NCBI RefSeq assembly: GCF_014650575.1
Contig: NZ_BMVF01000014.1
Location: forward strand, 1 to 64,000
Source of the DNA: Streptomyces naganishii JCM 4654
GTDB lineage: Bacteria > Actinomycetota > Actinomycetes > Streptomycetales > Streptomycetaceae
DNA length: 64,000 nt
Reading direction: 5' to 3'
Part shown: positions 29,551-38,692 of the stretch, piece by piece
Layout: the number at the start of each line of letters is the position of its first letter
Numbering within the stretch: the stretch's first letter is position 1
Translations under genes and position numbers: made by a program
The notes under the pieces: generated by a model
The model's input: the letters and a program-made list of their open reading frames with translations, nothing else
Told to the model about the DNA's origin: nothing
The model's database searches: none

Positions 29551-31563
29551 ATGCCGACCGATCCGACTCACAGCATCACCGAGCGACTCAGCCGCTCCCT
29601 GTCCGGGCCGGAGGGAACCCTCGCCCTGGCCCGGATGCAGGTGCTGGGCCGGCCCGCCGAGCGCTCGACGGAGCTGACCGCGCCCACCCCGTCGGGAACC
29701 GGGGTGGGCGTGTGGCGCCTGACGGACGGGCAGTTGCGCCGGGACACCGGGCGCCGGGACGAATGGCGCTACTGGGCCGACCTGCCGGAGATGCCCCTGC
29801 GCCCCGGACACCGCCGTATCGCCGTGCTCGGGGAGTCCGCGACCCGGGGGTACTTCTTCGACCCGGCGTACTCGCTGGCCGGCCTCGTCGGCACCGCCCT
29901 CGACGGCACCGGCGTGGACGTCCTCGACCTCGCCCGCACCAACTGCTCCCTGGCGGAACTCCTCAAGACGGCAGCCGAAGCCCTCGCCCTCGGCGCCGAC
30001 GCGCTCGTGGTGCACGCCGGGAACAACTGGAACAACGTCGACCCGACGCCCGTGGAGCGCCACGAACTGGCCCTGCTGCTCGAAGAGGGCGGCTTCCCGG
30101 CGGCCGCGGCGTCCTTCCGGGATCTCGTCACCGAGGTCGCCGCGAGCGCGCTGGACCTGCTGCGCGAACTGGCGGGAGAGGTCCCCGTCGTCCTCGTCGT
30201 ACCGGAGTTCAACCTGGGCGACTGGACGGACGAGCCGATCCTCGACTGCCCCGCCCTGCCCGCCGGGCGGATGCGGCGCTGGCTGAGCGCCCGGGACGAG
30301 GCCGAGCGGGCCCTGCGGGACGGCGACCTCGCCGGCGCCCGCACGCTCGTCGCGGAGATGACCGCCCTCGACGGCGGCTCCAGCCCTGTCTCCCACCGCC
30401 TGGCGGCACGCTGCGCGGCCTCGCCCGACGAGGCGCTCACCGCGCTGCGGGCGGCCAAGGACGCGGTGGTCAGCCCCTTCGCCATCCACTCCCCGCGCAC
30501 CCTGGCCTCCGTGCAGGAGGTGATGCGCCGCAAGGCCGACGAAGCCGGGTTCCGCCTGGTCGACCAGGCGGCCCTGTTCCAGATGGACGACGCCGGCGCA
30601 CCCGGCCGCCGGTACTTCCTCGACTACTGCCACCTCACCTACGACGGACTGCGCACCACGGCCCTGGCCGTGGCGGAGGCCCTCGGTACCGCGCTGGAGC
30701 TGCCCCAACGGCCGGACACCGGCGGCGTACCGGTCCGGGCCGCCGCCGACCGGCTCGCCCTGGCCCATTTCCTCGCCGCCGTCCACAACGCCCACTACGG
30801 CCAGCCCGAGGACGTGCTGCGCCACCACCTGAACCGGGCGCTCGACGCCGACGCCTCGGTCGCCGACCGCTTCGAGGACTACCTCGACTACCAGACGAGG
30901 ACCGCCCCGAACTGGATGTGCTCCTCCTACGAGCGCTCCACCCAGGACCCGGCGTTCCGGCGCTACATGGTGGTCGGCGACGGCCGGCTCAACGGCAAGC
31001 TGGCGGACCACGGCCTGCGCGAGGTCATGCTCGACGCCCTCGAAAGCAGGGGCGTCCCGGCGCGCCGGCGCTACGAGGACCTGCTGGTCGCCGAACACTC
31101 CGGCGGCACCGACCTGCTGGCCGACGCGAACCTCGCCACCACCTTCAACGAGCGCCGTGAGGCCGGCGTCGGCCCGCGGGTGGCATACCTGCGGGCGAGC
31201 TCTCCCCGCACCCGCTCCACCCTGGTCGTCGACGAACCGGCCCCGCTCGTCCTCGAAGTGACGTGGCGCCTGCCGGCCGGAGTGCCGGTCGCGTCGGTGC
31301 CGGTCGTCGTGAACGGACACACGGTGGGCACGGCCGAGGTGGGCACGGCGTGGACGACCCGGGAGTTCACCGTGGTCCCGGACATCCTGCGCCGCGGCCG
31401 CAACACCGTCGAGATCCGCTGGCCGGAGGGGGGCGACGGCACCGACGCGCTCGTCGCCGGGGCCCCGGCCCGCCTGGAGTGCGGCGAGAACGTCCCGAGC
31501 CATCCGGTCCACGGCCACATCCACGGCTGGTCCGCGACCCGGCTCGTGCCCGCAGCGGTCTGA
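29551..31563 (+). CDS. SGNH-hydrolase-like protein of a biosynthetic cluster
   Basis: A 670-residue protein. An SGNH-like core spans about 85-400: block I is IAVLGESATRGYFF (nucleophile Ser in GES), a block III-like motif is HAGNNWNN, and the C-terminal Asp-x-x-His is DYCHLTYDG. A helical middle part follows and a beta-rich C-terminal domain (about 565-660). No signal peptide or membrane segment is seen, so it should be cytoplasmic. It may act as an esterase, acyltransferase or O-acylated carrier in the pathway; the substrate is not predictable. It lies 61 bp after the asparagine-synthetase gene and 30 bp before the monooxygenase gene, within the rightward operon. The ATG follows a GGGGGA site. 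Confidence 0.65.
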   Translation: MPTDPTHSITERLSRSLSGPEGTLALARMQVLGRPAERSTELTAPTPSGTGVGVWRLTDGQLRRDTGRRDEWRYWADLPEMPLRPGHRRIAVLGESATRGYFFDPAYSLAGLVGTALDGTGVDVLDLARTNCSLAELLKTAAEALALGADALVVHAGNNWNNVDPTPVERHELALLLEEGGFPAAAASFRDLVTEVAASALDLLRELAGEVPVVLVVPEFNLGDWTDEPILDCPALPAGRMRRWLSARDEAERALRDGDLAGARTLVAEMTALDGGSSPVSHRLAARCAASPDEALTALRAAKDAVVSPFAIHSPRTLASVQEVMRRKADEAGFRLVDQAALFQMDDAGAPGRRYFLDYCHLTYDGLRTTALAVAEALGTALELPQRPDTGGVPVRAAADRLALAHFLAAVHNAHYGQPEDVLRHHLNRALDADASVADRFEDYLDYQTRTAPNWMCSSYERSTQDPAFRRYMVVGDGRLNGKLADHGLREVMLDALESRGVPARRRYEDLLVAEHSGGTDLLADANLATTFNERREAGVGPRVAYLRASSPRTRSTLVVDEPAPLVLEVTWRLPAGVPVASVPVVVNGHTVGTAEVGTAWTTREFTVVPDILRRGRNTVEIRWPEGGDGTDALVAGAPARLECGENVPSHPVHGHIHGWSATRLVPAAV

Positions 31564-31593
31564 CCAACCCCACCGAAAGACAGGAGAGTCCCC

Positions 31594-32679
31594 TTGCGCT
31601 TCAGCGTCATGTTCTTCGCCTCCGGCGAGGCGGCCCCGCAGGAGACCTGCCGGACGGTGCTGGAGACCAGCCGCTTGGCCGACGTACACGGCCTGGACGC
31701 GGTGTGGACTCCCGAGCGGCACTTCGACCAGTTCGGCAGCGTGTTCCCCAACCCGGCGCTCACCAGCGCCGCGCTGGCCACCGCGACCGAGCGCATCCAA
31801 CTGCGGGCCGGCAGCCTCATCTCGCCGCTGCACCACACGGTGCGCATCGCCGAGGACTGGTCCGTCGTCGACAACTGGTCGTCCGGCCGTGCGGCGGTCT
31901 CCTTCGGCTCCGGCTGGAACGCCAACGACTTCGTGCTGGCCCCCGACGCCTACGCGTCGCGGCACCAGGTCATGCTGGAGCAGATCGACACGGTGCGCGC
32001 CCTGTGGCGGGGGGAGGACGTCGAGCTCCCCAACGGCACCGGGCAGCCCTTCGCGGCACGCCTGCACCCCCGGCCCGTCCAGCCGGAGCTGCCGATCTGG
32101 ATCACCTCGTCGGGGAACCCGCGGACCTTCCAGGACGCCGGGGCCCGCGGCCTCAATGTGCTGACCCACCTGATCGGCCAGAACCTGGACCAGCTCGCCG
32201 AGAAGGTGGCCCTCTACCGCAAGGCCCGCGCGGACGCCGGCTTCGACCCGGCCACGGGGACGGTCTCCCTGATGCTGCACACCCACCTGGACGTCGACGC
32301 GGCGGCCGCCGAGGCCCGCAGCCGCGCACCGTTCCGCGACTATCTGCGCTCCGCGGTGAAGCTGGAACTCCGGGCGGCCCAGGGCGGCGGCACGATCAGC
32401 GGCGGGCACGTCCTGCCCGACGACGAGATCCCCGAGGACCTCCTCGAGGAGTTGCTGGACGCCACCTACGAGCGCTACCTGGAGGGCGGCTCCCTGATCG
32501 GGTCCCCTGACACCTGCCGGGGCACGGCCGGCCGGGTGGCGGCGGCGGGTGTCGACGACATCGCCTGTCTTGTCGACTTCGGCGTGCCCAGCGAGCGGAT
32601 CCCCGCGGTGATCCCGCTGATCGCCGAGCTCGCCGGCGACCGCGGCCCCGGACGCGAGGTCGTCGAGAGTGAGCACTGA
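31594..32679 (+). CDS. MupA/Atu3671-type luciferase-like FMN monooxygenase
   Basis: A 361-residue TIM-barrel flavin enzyme of the natural-product branch of luciferase-like monooxygenases. Diagnostic stretches are WTPERHFDQFG, SLISPLHHTVRIAEDWSVVDN and SGRAAVSFGSGWN. Such proteins occur free-standing or inside NRPS/PKS lines and hydroxylate or N-oxidise intermediates using reduced FMN. The TTG start at 31594 is supported by AGGAG 7 nt upstream and by the conserved RFSVMFFAS N-terminus. Its 3' end overlaps the MFS gene by 11 bp. Confidence 0.9.
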   Translation: MRFSVMFFASGEAAPQETCRTVLETSRLADVHGLDAVWTPERHFDQFGSVFPNPALTSAALATATERIQLRAGSLISPLHHTVRIAEDWSVVDNWSSGRAAVSFGSGWNANDFVLAPDAYASRHQVMLEQIDTVRALWRGEDVELPNGTGQPFAARLHPRPVQPELPIWITSSGNPRTFQDAGARGLNVLTHLIGQNLDQLAEKVALYRKARADAGFDPATGTVSLMLHTHLDVDAAAAEARSRAPFRDYLRSAVKLELRAAQGGGTISGGHVLPDDEIPEDLLEELLDATYERYLEGGSLIGSPDTCRGTAGRVAAAGVDDIACLVDFGVPSERIPAVIPLIAELAGDRGPGREVVESEH

Positions 32680-33928
32680 CCTCGCCCGGTGGGCACGTCT
32701 GCGCGACGTGCTGATGCTGCAACGGCGTGAGACCAGACTGCTGCTGGCGAGTGTGACCGCCGACTCCTTCGGCACCGGCATCTTCACGGCGACCTCGGTC
32801 CTGTTCTTCACCACCGTCCGCGGGTTCAGCGTCTCCGGCGTCGGCCTGGCGATCTCCCTGGGCAGCCTCTGCGCGTTCTTCCTCGGCCCCCGCATCGGCG
32901 CCCTCGCGGACCGGGTCGGGCCGCAGAAGGGCCTCATCGTCCTGTTCGGCGTACGGGCCGTGGGCTACGGCCTGTACCTGCTCGCCCATCAGTACTGGCT
33001 GTTCGTGGTGCTCGCCTGCGTCGTGACCACGGCCGACCGGGCCAGTCCCGCCATCAACCAGGCCCTGATGGGCCGGCTGTTCGAGGCCAAGGACCGGGCG
33101 ACGATCCTGGGCACCGTGTTCTCGGCGCGCAACGGGGCGATCGTGCTCGGGTCGCTGGCCGCCACCCTGCCCGTCGTCACCGGCTCCAGCGCCCTGTACC
33201 TGGTGGGGATCGGGATCAACGCGGCGTCCTTCATCGTCGCCGCGCTCCTCGTGGCCCGGCTGCACGTCCCGGAGGCGGAGCCCGCGGCCACCGGACGGGA
33301 CAAGGAACGCGGCGGCGGGGCCTCCCCCTTGCGCGACCGCCGGTACCTGGCCATCACGGTCGTCAACGGCGTGGCCCAGACGCACAACACGATCCTGTCC
33401 CTGGTTCTCCCCCTGTGGATCGTCCACGCCACCAACTCCCCCAAGTGGAGCCTCACCGCGCTGCTCGCCCTCAACGGCGCCCTGGCCATGGGGGCTCAGG
33501 TACCGGTGAACCGGATGTTCGCCGACTTCTCCGCCGCCCTGCGCGCGTCGGCGCTCGGCGGTGTCGCCGTCTGCGCCGCGTGTCTCGCCTACGCCGGGGC
33601 CGGGGCGGTGGGCGACGCCTGGGTGGCGCTCGCGGTCCTCGTGGTCGCCATGCTCGCCCACACCGCCGGCGAGAGCCTGTTCATCGCGAGTACGCCGCTG
33701 TCCTTCGAGCTCGCCCCGAAGGAGTCGCTCGGACGGTACCTGTCCTTCTACAACCTGGGCCGGGTGGGCCAGGACCTCGTCGGGCCGCTGCTGATCGTGG
33801 GGCCGCTCGTGGACCGGGGCACGCCCGTGTGGCTGCTGGTCGGCGTGGTCGTGCTGCTCGGCGGCCTCGTGCCCTGGGCCCTCCTCAAGAACGACGCGCT
33901 TGCCGTCGACGGGCGGTCGGCACGGTGA
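32669..33928 (+). CDS. MFS exporter
   Basis: A 419-residue major facilitator with about twelve hydrophobic segments and the loop 2-3 signature GALADRVGPQKGL after the second helix. The GTG start lies inside the end of the monooxygenase gene (11-bp overlap) and its stop overlaps the racemase start as GTGA, so it is a coupled part of the operon. It is the only transporter in the cluster and is the likely exporter of the peptide product, which would also give self-resistance. Direction and cargo are inferred from context only. Confidence 0.88.
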   Translation: MSTDLARWARLRDVLMLQRRETRLLLASVTADSFGTGIFTATSVLFFTTVRGFSVSGVGLAISLGSLCAFFLGPRIGALADRVGPQKGLIVLFGVRAVGYGLYLLAHQYWLFVVLACVVTTADRASPAINQALMGRLFEAKDRATILGTVFSARNGAIVLGSLAATLPVVTGSSALYLVGIGINAASFIVAALLVARLHVPEAEPAATGRDKERGGGASPLRDRRYLAITVVNGVAQTHNTILSLVLPLWIVHATNSPKWSLTALLALNGALAMGAQVPVNRMFADFSAALRASALGGVAVCAACLAYAGAGAVGDAWVALAVLVVAMLAHTAGESLFIASTPLSFELAPKESLGRYLSFYNLGRVGQDLVGPLLIVGPLVDRGTPVWLLVGVVVLLGGLVPWALLKNDALAVDGRSAR

Positions 33929-34704
33929 GCGCGGTCACCTCCGGGTACCGGATCGCGGCGCCGGCACCCGATCCGGCGGCCTCCGGCATCGTCGGTGTGC
34001 TCGGTGGCATGGGGCCGGCCGCCACGGCCGACTTCTTCGCCAAGCTGGTCCGGGAGACACCCGCCGTCACTGACCAGGAGCACCTGCGGACACTGGTGTG
34101 GTCCGACGCCACCGTGCCGGACCGCACCGACGCCATCCTGTCGGCCGGCCCCAGCCCGCTCCCCCGCCTCCTCGAAGGCGTGCGCCTGCTCCAGTCGGCG
34201 GGGGCCGCGATCATCGCCATGCCCTGCAGCACCGCCCACGCCTTCCTCCCGGACCTGCGGCGGGCCTCGGCGGTCCCCATCCTCAGCATGATCGACGCCA
34301 GTGTGCGCCGGCTGCGCGCGGCCGCGCCGTCGGTCTCCCGGGTGGGGCTCCTCGCCACCACCGGCACGCTGGTGACGGGCCTGTACCAGGAGGCTCTGCG
34401 CGAGCAGGGCATCGACGCGGTCGTCCCCCCGCCGCTGCTGCAGCAGCGGTCCGTGATGCGGGCCGTGCGGCTGATCAAGGCCGGCGAGCCGGAGGTCGCC
34501 GCGCAGGCACTGGCCCCAGCGGTCAGGAGCGTCGCCGGGGCCGGAGCAGGCATGATCGTCGCAGCGTGCACCGAACTGCCCCTGGTGCTCGGTCACCACG
34601 CCGAGAACCTCCCCGTCTTCGACACCACCACGGCACTGGCCCAGGACGCCGTGGCCCTCGCCCGGCGTCTGTCACGCCCCGATCACACGAAGGAACGACC
34701 ATGA
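33925..34704 (+). CDS. Aspartate/glutamate racemase family protein
   Basis: A 259-residue protein of the Asp/Glu racemase superfamily. Both catalytic cysteines are present: MPCSTAHAF (usually PCNTAH) and AACTELPL. The phosphate-binding-like VGVLGGMGPAATADF opens the fold. It would interconvert L- and D-aspartate, glutamate or a derivative without cofactor. The GTG start overlaps the MFS stop; the gene ends by ATGA into the ATP-grasp gene. Since the NRPSs carry no epimerase domain, this enzyme is the most likely source of any D-residue, possibly one added by the ATP-grasp ligase. Confidence 0.88.
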   Translation: MSAVTSGYRIAAPAPDPAASGIVGVLGGMGPAATADFFAKLVRETPAVTDQEHLRTLVWSDATVPDRTDAILSAGPSPLPRLLEGVRLLQSAGAAIIAMPCSTAHAFLPDLRRASAVPILSMIDASVRRLRAAAPSVSRVGLLATTGTLVTGLYQEALREQGIDAVVPPPLLQQRSVMRAVRLIKAGEPEVAAQALAPAVRSVAGAGAGMIVAACTELPLVLGHHAENLPVFDTTTALAQDAVALARRLSRPDHTKERP

Positions 34705-35993
34705 ACACGCGTGTCTGTCTCGTCTCGCCCAAACCGCCGATGCTCCAGCGGGCCAGGCGGCTGAAGCTGGACGTGGTCTGCGTGTACACCCCCGAGGAGT
34801 TCCGCAAGCTCCCCGTCGACGCCGTGCACGACGAGATCTGCCTGGTGCTCCGGCACCAGTCCGACCCGCGGGAGCTGGTGGACTCCGTTCGCGCGCTGCA
34901 CGACCGTACGCCGTTCACGGCCGTGCTGACCGTCCAGGAGGAGGGCGTCATCACCGCCGCCCTGCTCAACGACGCGCTCGGCCTGAACGGTGTCTCCTCC
35001 GAGACCGTGGCGCTGCTCACCGACAAGTGGCGCATGCGCCGGCACACCGCGGAGCGCGGCGTCAGCGCCGTGCGGGCGGCCGTCGCGTCGAGCCTGGCCG
35101 ATATCAAGGAGTTCGGTGCGGCCCATGGCTACCCGTTGATCGCCAAGCCGCTGGGCGGCTCTGCGAGCGTCGGCATCCACAAGATCGAGAGCGCCGAGGC
35201 GGCCGAGTCCGTGTACGCCGCGCTGAGTGAGCTCGACCTGAGGCAGTTCCTGCTGGAGGAGTACCTCGAAGGCCCGGAGATCAGCGTGGACGCTCTCTCC
35301 TTCCACGGCCGTCATGTGCCGATCGCCATCGCGGACAAGATCACCGGGACGGGATTCGTCGAGTTCGGACACGCCATTCCCGCCCAGCTGGACCCCTCCC
35401 TGGAGGAGGAGGTGTGCCGCACGGTGTCCGAGTTCCTGGACGCGGTCGGTCTGCGCGACGGTCTGTCGCACACCGAGCTGAAACTCACGCCGGCCGGGCC
35501 CCGGGTGGTCGAGGGCCACAACCGGCGTGGGGGCGACCGGATCAACACCATGACGCACGCCGTGCACGGCATCGACCTGGAGGAGGCCGGCCTCGCCTGG
35601 GCCGCGGGTCTGCTCGAGCCGCTCACCGGGCGTCCCGCGGCGAACGGCGGTGCGGCCGTCGTCTTCTTCGAGGCCGAGCCCGGCCGCCTGGTCGCCATCG
35701 AGGGCGCCGATGAGGCGCGCGCCCATGCCGGTGTCGTCGAGTTCCACCTCAACTTCGAGGTGGGGCAGCTCATTCCGCGGGTCCGCTGGTCGCTGGACCG
35801 GGCCGGGTACGTGGTGGTGACGGCCGAGACGGCACAGGCCGCACGGGACCTGGCCCAGTCGCTGGCCTCCCAGGTGCGGTTCGTGACCGAGCCCGACCCG
35901 GCGGCCGAGGAGGACGGTGCGCGGGCACTTCGCCGTTACCGCGACCTCGTGGCGGAACTGAATCAGGTCCCCGACGTCGATGCCCTGACGTAA
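34701..35993 (+). CDS. ATP-grasp carboxylate-amine ligase
   Basis: A 430-residue ATP-grasp ligase. Visible parts are the nucleotide lid region YPLIAKPLGGSASVGIHKI, the hinge FLLEEYLEGPEISVDAL, and the metal/Arg-Gly motif VVEGHNRRGGDRIN. The tail (about 300-430) is the extra domain found in dipeptide-forming members (VVFFEAEPGRL). Such enzymes join a carboxylate to an amine through an acyl phosphate, often making dipeptides. It overlaps the racemase gene by ATGA, suggesting ligation of a racemised amino acid to a precursor or to the NRPS product. Last gene of the rightward arm; a terminator follows. Confidence 0.88.
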   Translation: MNTRVCLVSPKPPMLQRARRLKLDVVCVYTPEEFRKLPVDAVHDEICLVLRHQSDPRELVDSVRALHDRTPFTAVLTVQEEGVITAALLNDALGLNGVSSETVALLTDKWRMRRHTAERGVSAVRAAVASSLADIKEFGAAHGYPLIAKPLGGSASVGIHKIESAEAAESVYAALSELDLRQFLLEEYLEGPEISVDALSFHGRHVPIAIADKITGTGFVEFGHAIPAQLDPSLEEEVCRTVSEFLDAVGLRDGLSHTELKLTPAGPRVVEGHNRRGGDRINTMTHAVHGIDLEEAGLAWAAGLLEPLTGRPAANGGAAVVFFEAEPGRLVAIEGADEARAHAGVVEFHLNFEVGQLIPRVRWSLDRAGYVVVTAETAQAARDLAQSLASQVRFVTEPDPAAEEDGARALRRYRDLVAELNQVPDVDALT

Positions 35994-36009
35994 CGAGAGT
36001 GACTCGCGA

Positions 36010-36052
36010 ACCGGGCGGGGCACCACCCTTCCGAGGGGTCGCCCTGCCCGGT
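36010..36052 (+). terminator. Terminator at the right edge of the NRPS cluster
   Basis: Arms at 36010-36021 and 36041-36052 form a 12-bp stem with one G-U pair and a 19-nt loop, 16 bp beyond the ATP-grasp stop. Confidence 0.6.
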
Positions 36053-36195
36053 CCGCCGCCGCCGGCGCGCGTGTCGCGCTGCCGCTCGGCGAGGGCCTCG
36101 CCGAGCCGGCCGGACGTGTCGAGAATCCGTGGGCTGCTCCGTCCCAGGGGTGAAGGCGGCCACAATGGGTCGCACCGGGACCGAGGAGAACGACG

Positions 36196-36615
36196 ATGGC
36201 CAAGTACCTGCTGCTGAAGCACTACCGGGGCGCCCCGGCGGCGGTCAACGACGTGCCGATGGACCAGTGGACGCCCGAGGAGATCACGGCGCACATCCGG
36301 TTCATGCACGACTTCGCCGCGCGGCTGGAGAAGACCGGTGAGTTCGTCGACGGCCAGGCGCTCGCCCCCGAGGGCGCCTGGGTCCGCTACGACGGCGAGG
36401 GTCGCCCTCCGGTCACGGACGGTCCGTTCGCCGAGACCAAGGACCTCATCGCGGGGTGGATGGTGATCGACGTCGACACCTACGAGCGGGCCGTCGAGCT
36501 GGCCGGGGAGCTCTCGGCCGCCCCGGGCGCCGGCGGAAAGCCGATCCACGAGTGGCTCGAGGTGCGCCCGTTCCTGGCCGCGACGCCCGCCGCCACGGAG
36601 TGCCCGCACTCGTGA
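36196..36615 (+). CDS. YciI/DGPF-domain protein
   Basis: A 139-residue protein of the YCII-related family with the hallmark VTDGPFAETKDLIAGWMVIDVD. Its biochemical role is unknown; in actinobacteria genes of this type are routinely paired with ECF42 sigma factors and probably act in the same response. The ATG at 36196 follows GAGGAGAACGACG. The stop overlaps the sigma gene start as GTGA, so the two are coupled. Confidence 0.9.
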   Translation: MAKYLLLKHYRGAPAAVNDVPMDQWTPEEITAHIRFMHDFAARLEKTGEFVDGQALAPEGAWVRYDGEGRPPVTDGPFAETKDLIAGWMVIDVDTYERAVELAGELSAAPGAGGKPIHEWLEVRPFLAATPAATECPHS

Positions 36616-37805
36616 CCTCGCAGCCCGCCCCGCACACGGCCTCGTCCATGTCCACGTCCATGGACGAGGCCCTGCTCAGGAGCCTCACGCCGAGCGTGCT
36701 CGCCGTCCTCGTCCGCCGCGGAGCCGACTTCGCGGCGGCCGAGGACGCCGTCCAGGACGCGCTGCTGGAAGCGGTCCGCGTCTGGCCGGCCGACCCCCCG
36801 CGCGACGCGAAGGGCTGGCTGGTCACGGTGGCCTGGCGCCGGTTCCTCGACGCGGCCCGGTCGGACTCCGCCCGCCGCCGCCGTGAGGACCGTACGGAGG
36901 AGGAACCGCCGCCCGGACCCGCGCCCTCGGTGGACGACACGCTCCAGCTGTACTTCCTGTGCGCCCACCCCTCGCTGACACCGTCGTCCGCGGTCGCGCT
37001 CACGCTGCGCGCGGTCGGCGGCCTCACCACCCGCCAGATCGCCCAGGCCTACCTGGTGCCCGAGGCGACGATGGCCCAGCGCATCAGCCGCGCCAAGCGC
37101 ACCGTGTCCAAGGTGCGCCTCGACCAGCCCGGTGACGTGGCCACCGTGCTGCGCGTCCTGTACCTGGTCTTCAACGAGGGCTACTCCGGCGACGTCGACC
37201 TCGCCGCCGAGGCCATCCGGCTCACCCGGCAGCTCGCGGCACAGGTCGACCACCCCGAGGTGGCGGGGCTGCTCGCCCTGATGCTGCTCCACCACGCCCG
37301 GCGCGCCGCCCGTACCGCGCCGGACGGCAGCCTCGTGCCGCTCGCCGAACAGGACCGCGGCCGGTGGGACACCCGCGCGATCGCGGAGGGCGTGGGCATC
37401 CTCCAGGCGGCCCTCGCCCGCGACCGGCTGGGCGAGTACCAGGCCCAGGCCGCCATCGCGGCACTCCACGCGGACGCGCCCACCGCCGACGAGACCGACT
37501 GGGTGCAGATCGTCGAGTGGTACGACGAGCTCGCGGCCCTGACCGACAGTCCTGTCGTCCGGCTCAACCGCGCGGTCGCCATCGGCGAGGCGGACGGACC
37601 GCGCGCCGGGCTCGCGGCGCTCGCCGCGCTGGACGACTCGCTGCCGCGCCACACCGCGGTCGCCGCCTACCTGCACGAACGCGACGGGGACCTCACGACG
37701 GCGGCCCGGCTGTACGCCGAGGCGGCCCACAAGGCGCCCACTCTCGCCGAACGCGACCACCTGACCCACAGGGCCGCCCGGCTCAACACCCACCGGGACC
37801 GCTGA
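36612..37805 (+). CDS. ECF42-type sigma factor with C-terminal helical extension
   Basis: A 397-residue sigma factor. Region 2 lies around residues 15-75 (FAAAEDAVQDALLEAVRVWP) and region 4 around 110-165 (LTTRQIAQAYLVPEATMAQRISRAKRTV). A roughly 200-residue TPR-like extension follows (EGYSGDVDLAAEAIRLTRQL onwards), the layout of group ECF42, which lacks a classical anti-sigma factor and is thought to be controlled through its own C-terminus. The GTG at 36612 overlaps the YciI stop, and is preferred over longer readings into that gene. Target promoters are not visible here. Confidence 0.88.
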   Translation: MTSQPAPHTASSMSTSMDEALLRSLTPSVLAVLVRRGADFAAAEDAVQDALLEAVRVWPADPPRDAKGWLVTVAWRRFLDAARSDSARRRREDRTEEEPPPGPAPSVDDTLQLYFLCAHPSLTPSSAVALTLRAVGGLTTRQIAQAYLVPEATMAQRISRAKRTVSKVRLDQPGDVATVLRVLYLVFNEGYSGDVDLAAEAIRLTRQLAAQVDHPEVAGLLALMLLHHARRAARTAPDGSLVPLAEQDRGRWDTRAIAEGVGILQAALARDRLGEYQAQAAIAALHADAPTADETDWVQIVEWYDELAALTDSPVVRLNRAVAIGEADGPRAGLAALAALDDSLPRHTAVAAYLHERDGDLTTAARLYAEAAHKAPTLAERDHLTHRAARLNTHRDR

Positions 37806-37887
37806 GAGACCCCCTCCCGGGCCCTTTGGCAGCCTGCGCGTGTGATGCCACCCATAGGAGCCAGATCACCTCCTAAGGCGGGCCGTA

Positions 37888-37897
37888 GGTCCAGACC
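37888..37897. promoter_or_regulatory. GGTCCAGACC palindrome upstream of transglycosylase
   Basis: The same 10-bp palindrome core as the DasR-type boxes at the chitin locus, 180 bp before the transglycosylase start. The 271-bp gap 37806-38076 otherwise shows a TAGTAC hexamer (37959-37964), a possible -10. I looked for a c-di-AMP riboswitch, known before some Streptomyces cell-wall lytic genes, and did not recognise one. Confidence 0.3.
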
Positions 37898-38076
37898 GCC
37901 CCGAGCAGCGTCAATTCCCATCAAACTGCACCTTTCGGACAATAACTCCTAAGTGGGGTAGTACGTCACATCATTGCGCCGCCCCGCGGCCGCCGCTAAC
38001 CATGGCTGTCGTCGCCGAGCGCCGCGATCCACCGCGGCCGGCATGTGACCACCACCCCACAGGAGATTCCTTCCGT

Positions 38077-38619
38077 ATGACCGCGATCACCAGCACCAGC
38101 CGCCTCGCCCGCCTGCGCACCCTCACCCTCACCGGCATCGCCACCACGGGCGCCGCTGCCGTCGCCCTGACCCTGATGCCGGCCCCCGCACAGGCCGCCG
38201 AGGCAACGCAGGTGAAGACCGCCGTGGTCACGGCTTCGGCCCACGACACCCAGGCCGGCCAGAGCGGCACGGCCGGCAAGGGCAGCGCCTCCGGCACGGC
38301 GGGCAACCTCGACGGCTGGATCAAGCAGTCACTGGCCATCATGAAGGCCAAGGGCATCCCGGGCAGCTACGACGGTCTGCGCCGCAACATCATGCGCGAG
38401 TCCGGCGGCAACCCCAACGCCCAGAACAACTGGGACGTCAACGCCCAGAAGGGCACCCCGTCCAAGGGGCTGCTCCAGGTCATCGACCCCACCTTCAACG
38501 CCTACCACGTCGCCGGCACGGCGAGCAGCGTCACCGACCCGGTCGCCAACATCACCGCGGCCGCCAACTACGCCGCCCACCGCTACGGCTCGATCGACAA
38601 CGTCAACTCCGCCTACTGA
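38077..38619 (+). CDS. Secreted SLT-type lytic transglycosylase
   Basis: A 180-residue exported protein. Residues 1-42 are a signal peptide (LTLTGIATTGAAAVALTLMPAPAQA). A Ser/Gly/Thr linker (about 45-85) leads to a compact transglycosylase SLT domain (about 90-180) with the catalytic Glu in NIMRESGGNPNA, the GLLQVIDPTF motif and NITAAANYAAHRYG. It cleaves peptidoglycan glycan strands during growth or spore events. AGGAG precedes the ATG by 11 nt, a long spacing. It is a lone gene, 73 bp before the epoxide hydrolase. Confidence 0.92.
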   Translation: MTAITSTSRLARLRTLTLTGIATTGAAAVALTLMPAPAQAAEATQVKTAVVTASAHDTQAGQSGTAGKGSASGTAGNLDGWIKQSLAIMKAKGIPGSYDGLRRNIMRESGGNPNAQNNWDVNAQKGTPSKGLLQVIDPTFNAYHVAGTASSVTDPVANITAAANYAAHRYGSIDNVNSAY

Positions 38620-38692
38620 GCCGTCGGATGACCGCGCCGGGTGCCAAGGTGGTCAGTGACACCGCTTCCTCCTACGCAGAAGGAACCACGGC

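Noticed and set aside
29497..32937. A 1146-residue minus-strand frame opposite the SGNH and monooxygenase genes
   Set aside because: Same shadow effect. The plus-strand genes carry recognised motifs, ribosome sites and coupled starts.
37806..38076. c-di-AMP (ydaO) riboswitch before the transglycosylase
   Set aside because: Known for some Streptomyces cell-wall lytic genes, but I cannot find the conserved core blocks in this leader.
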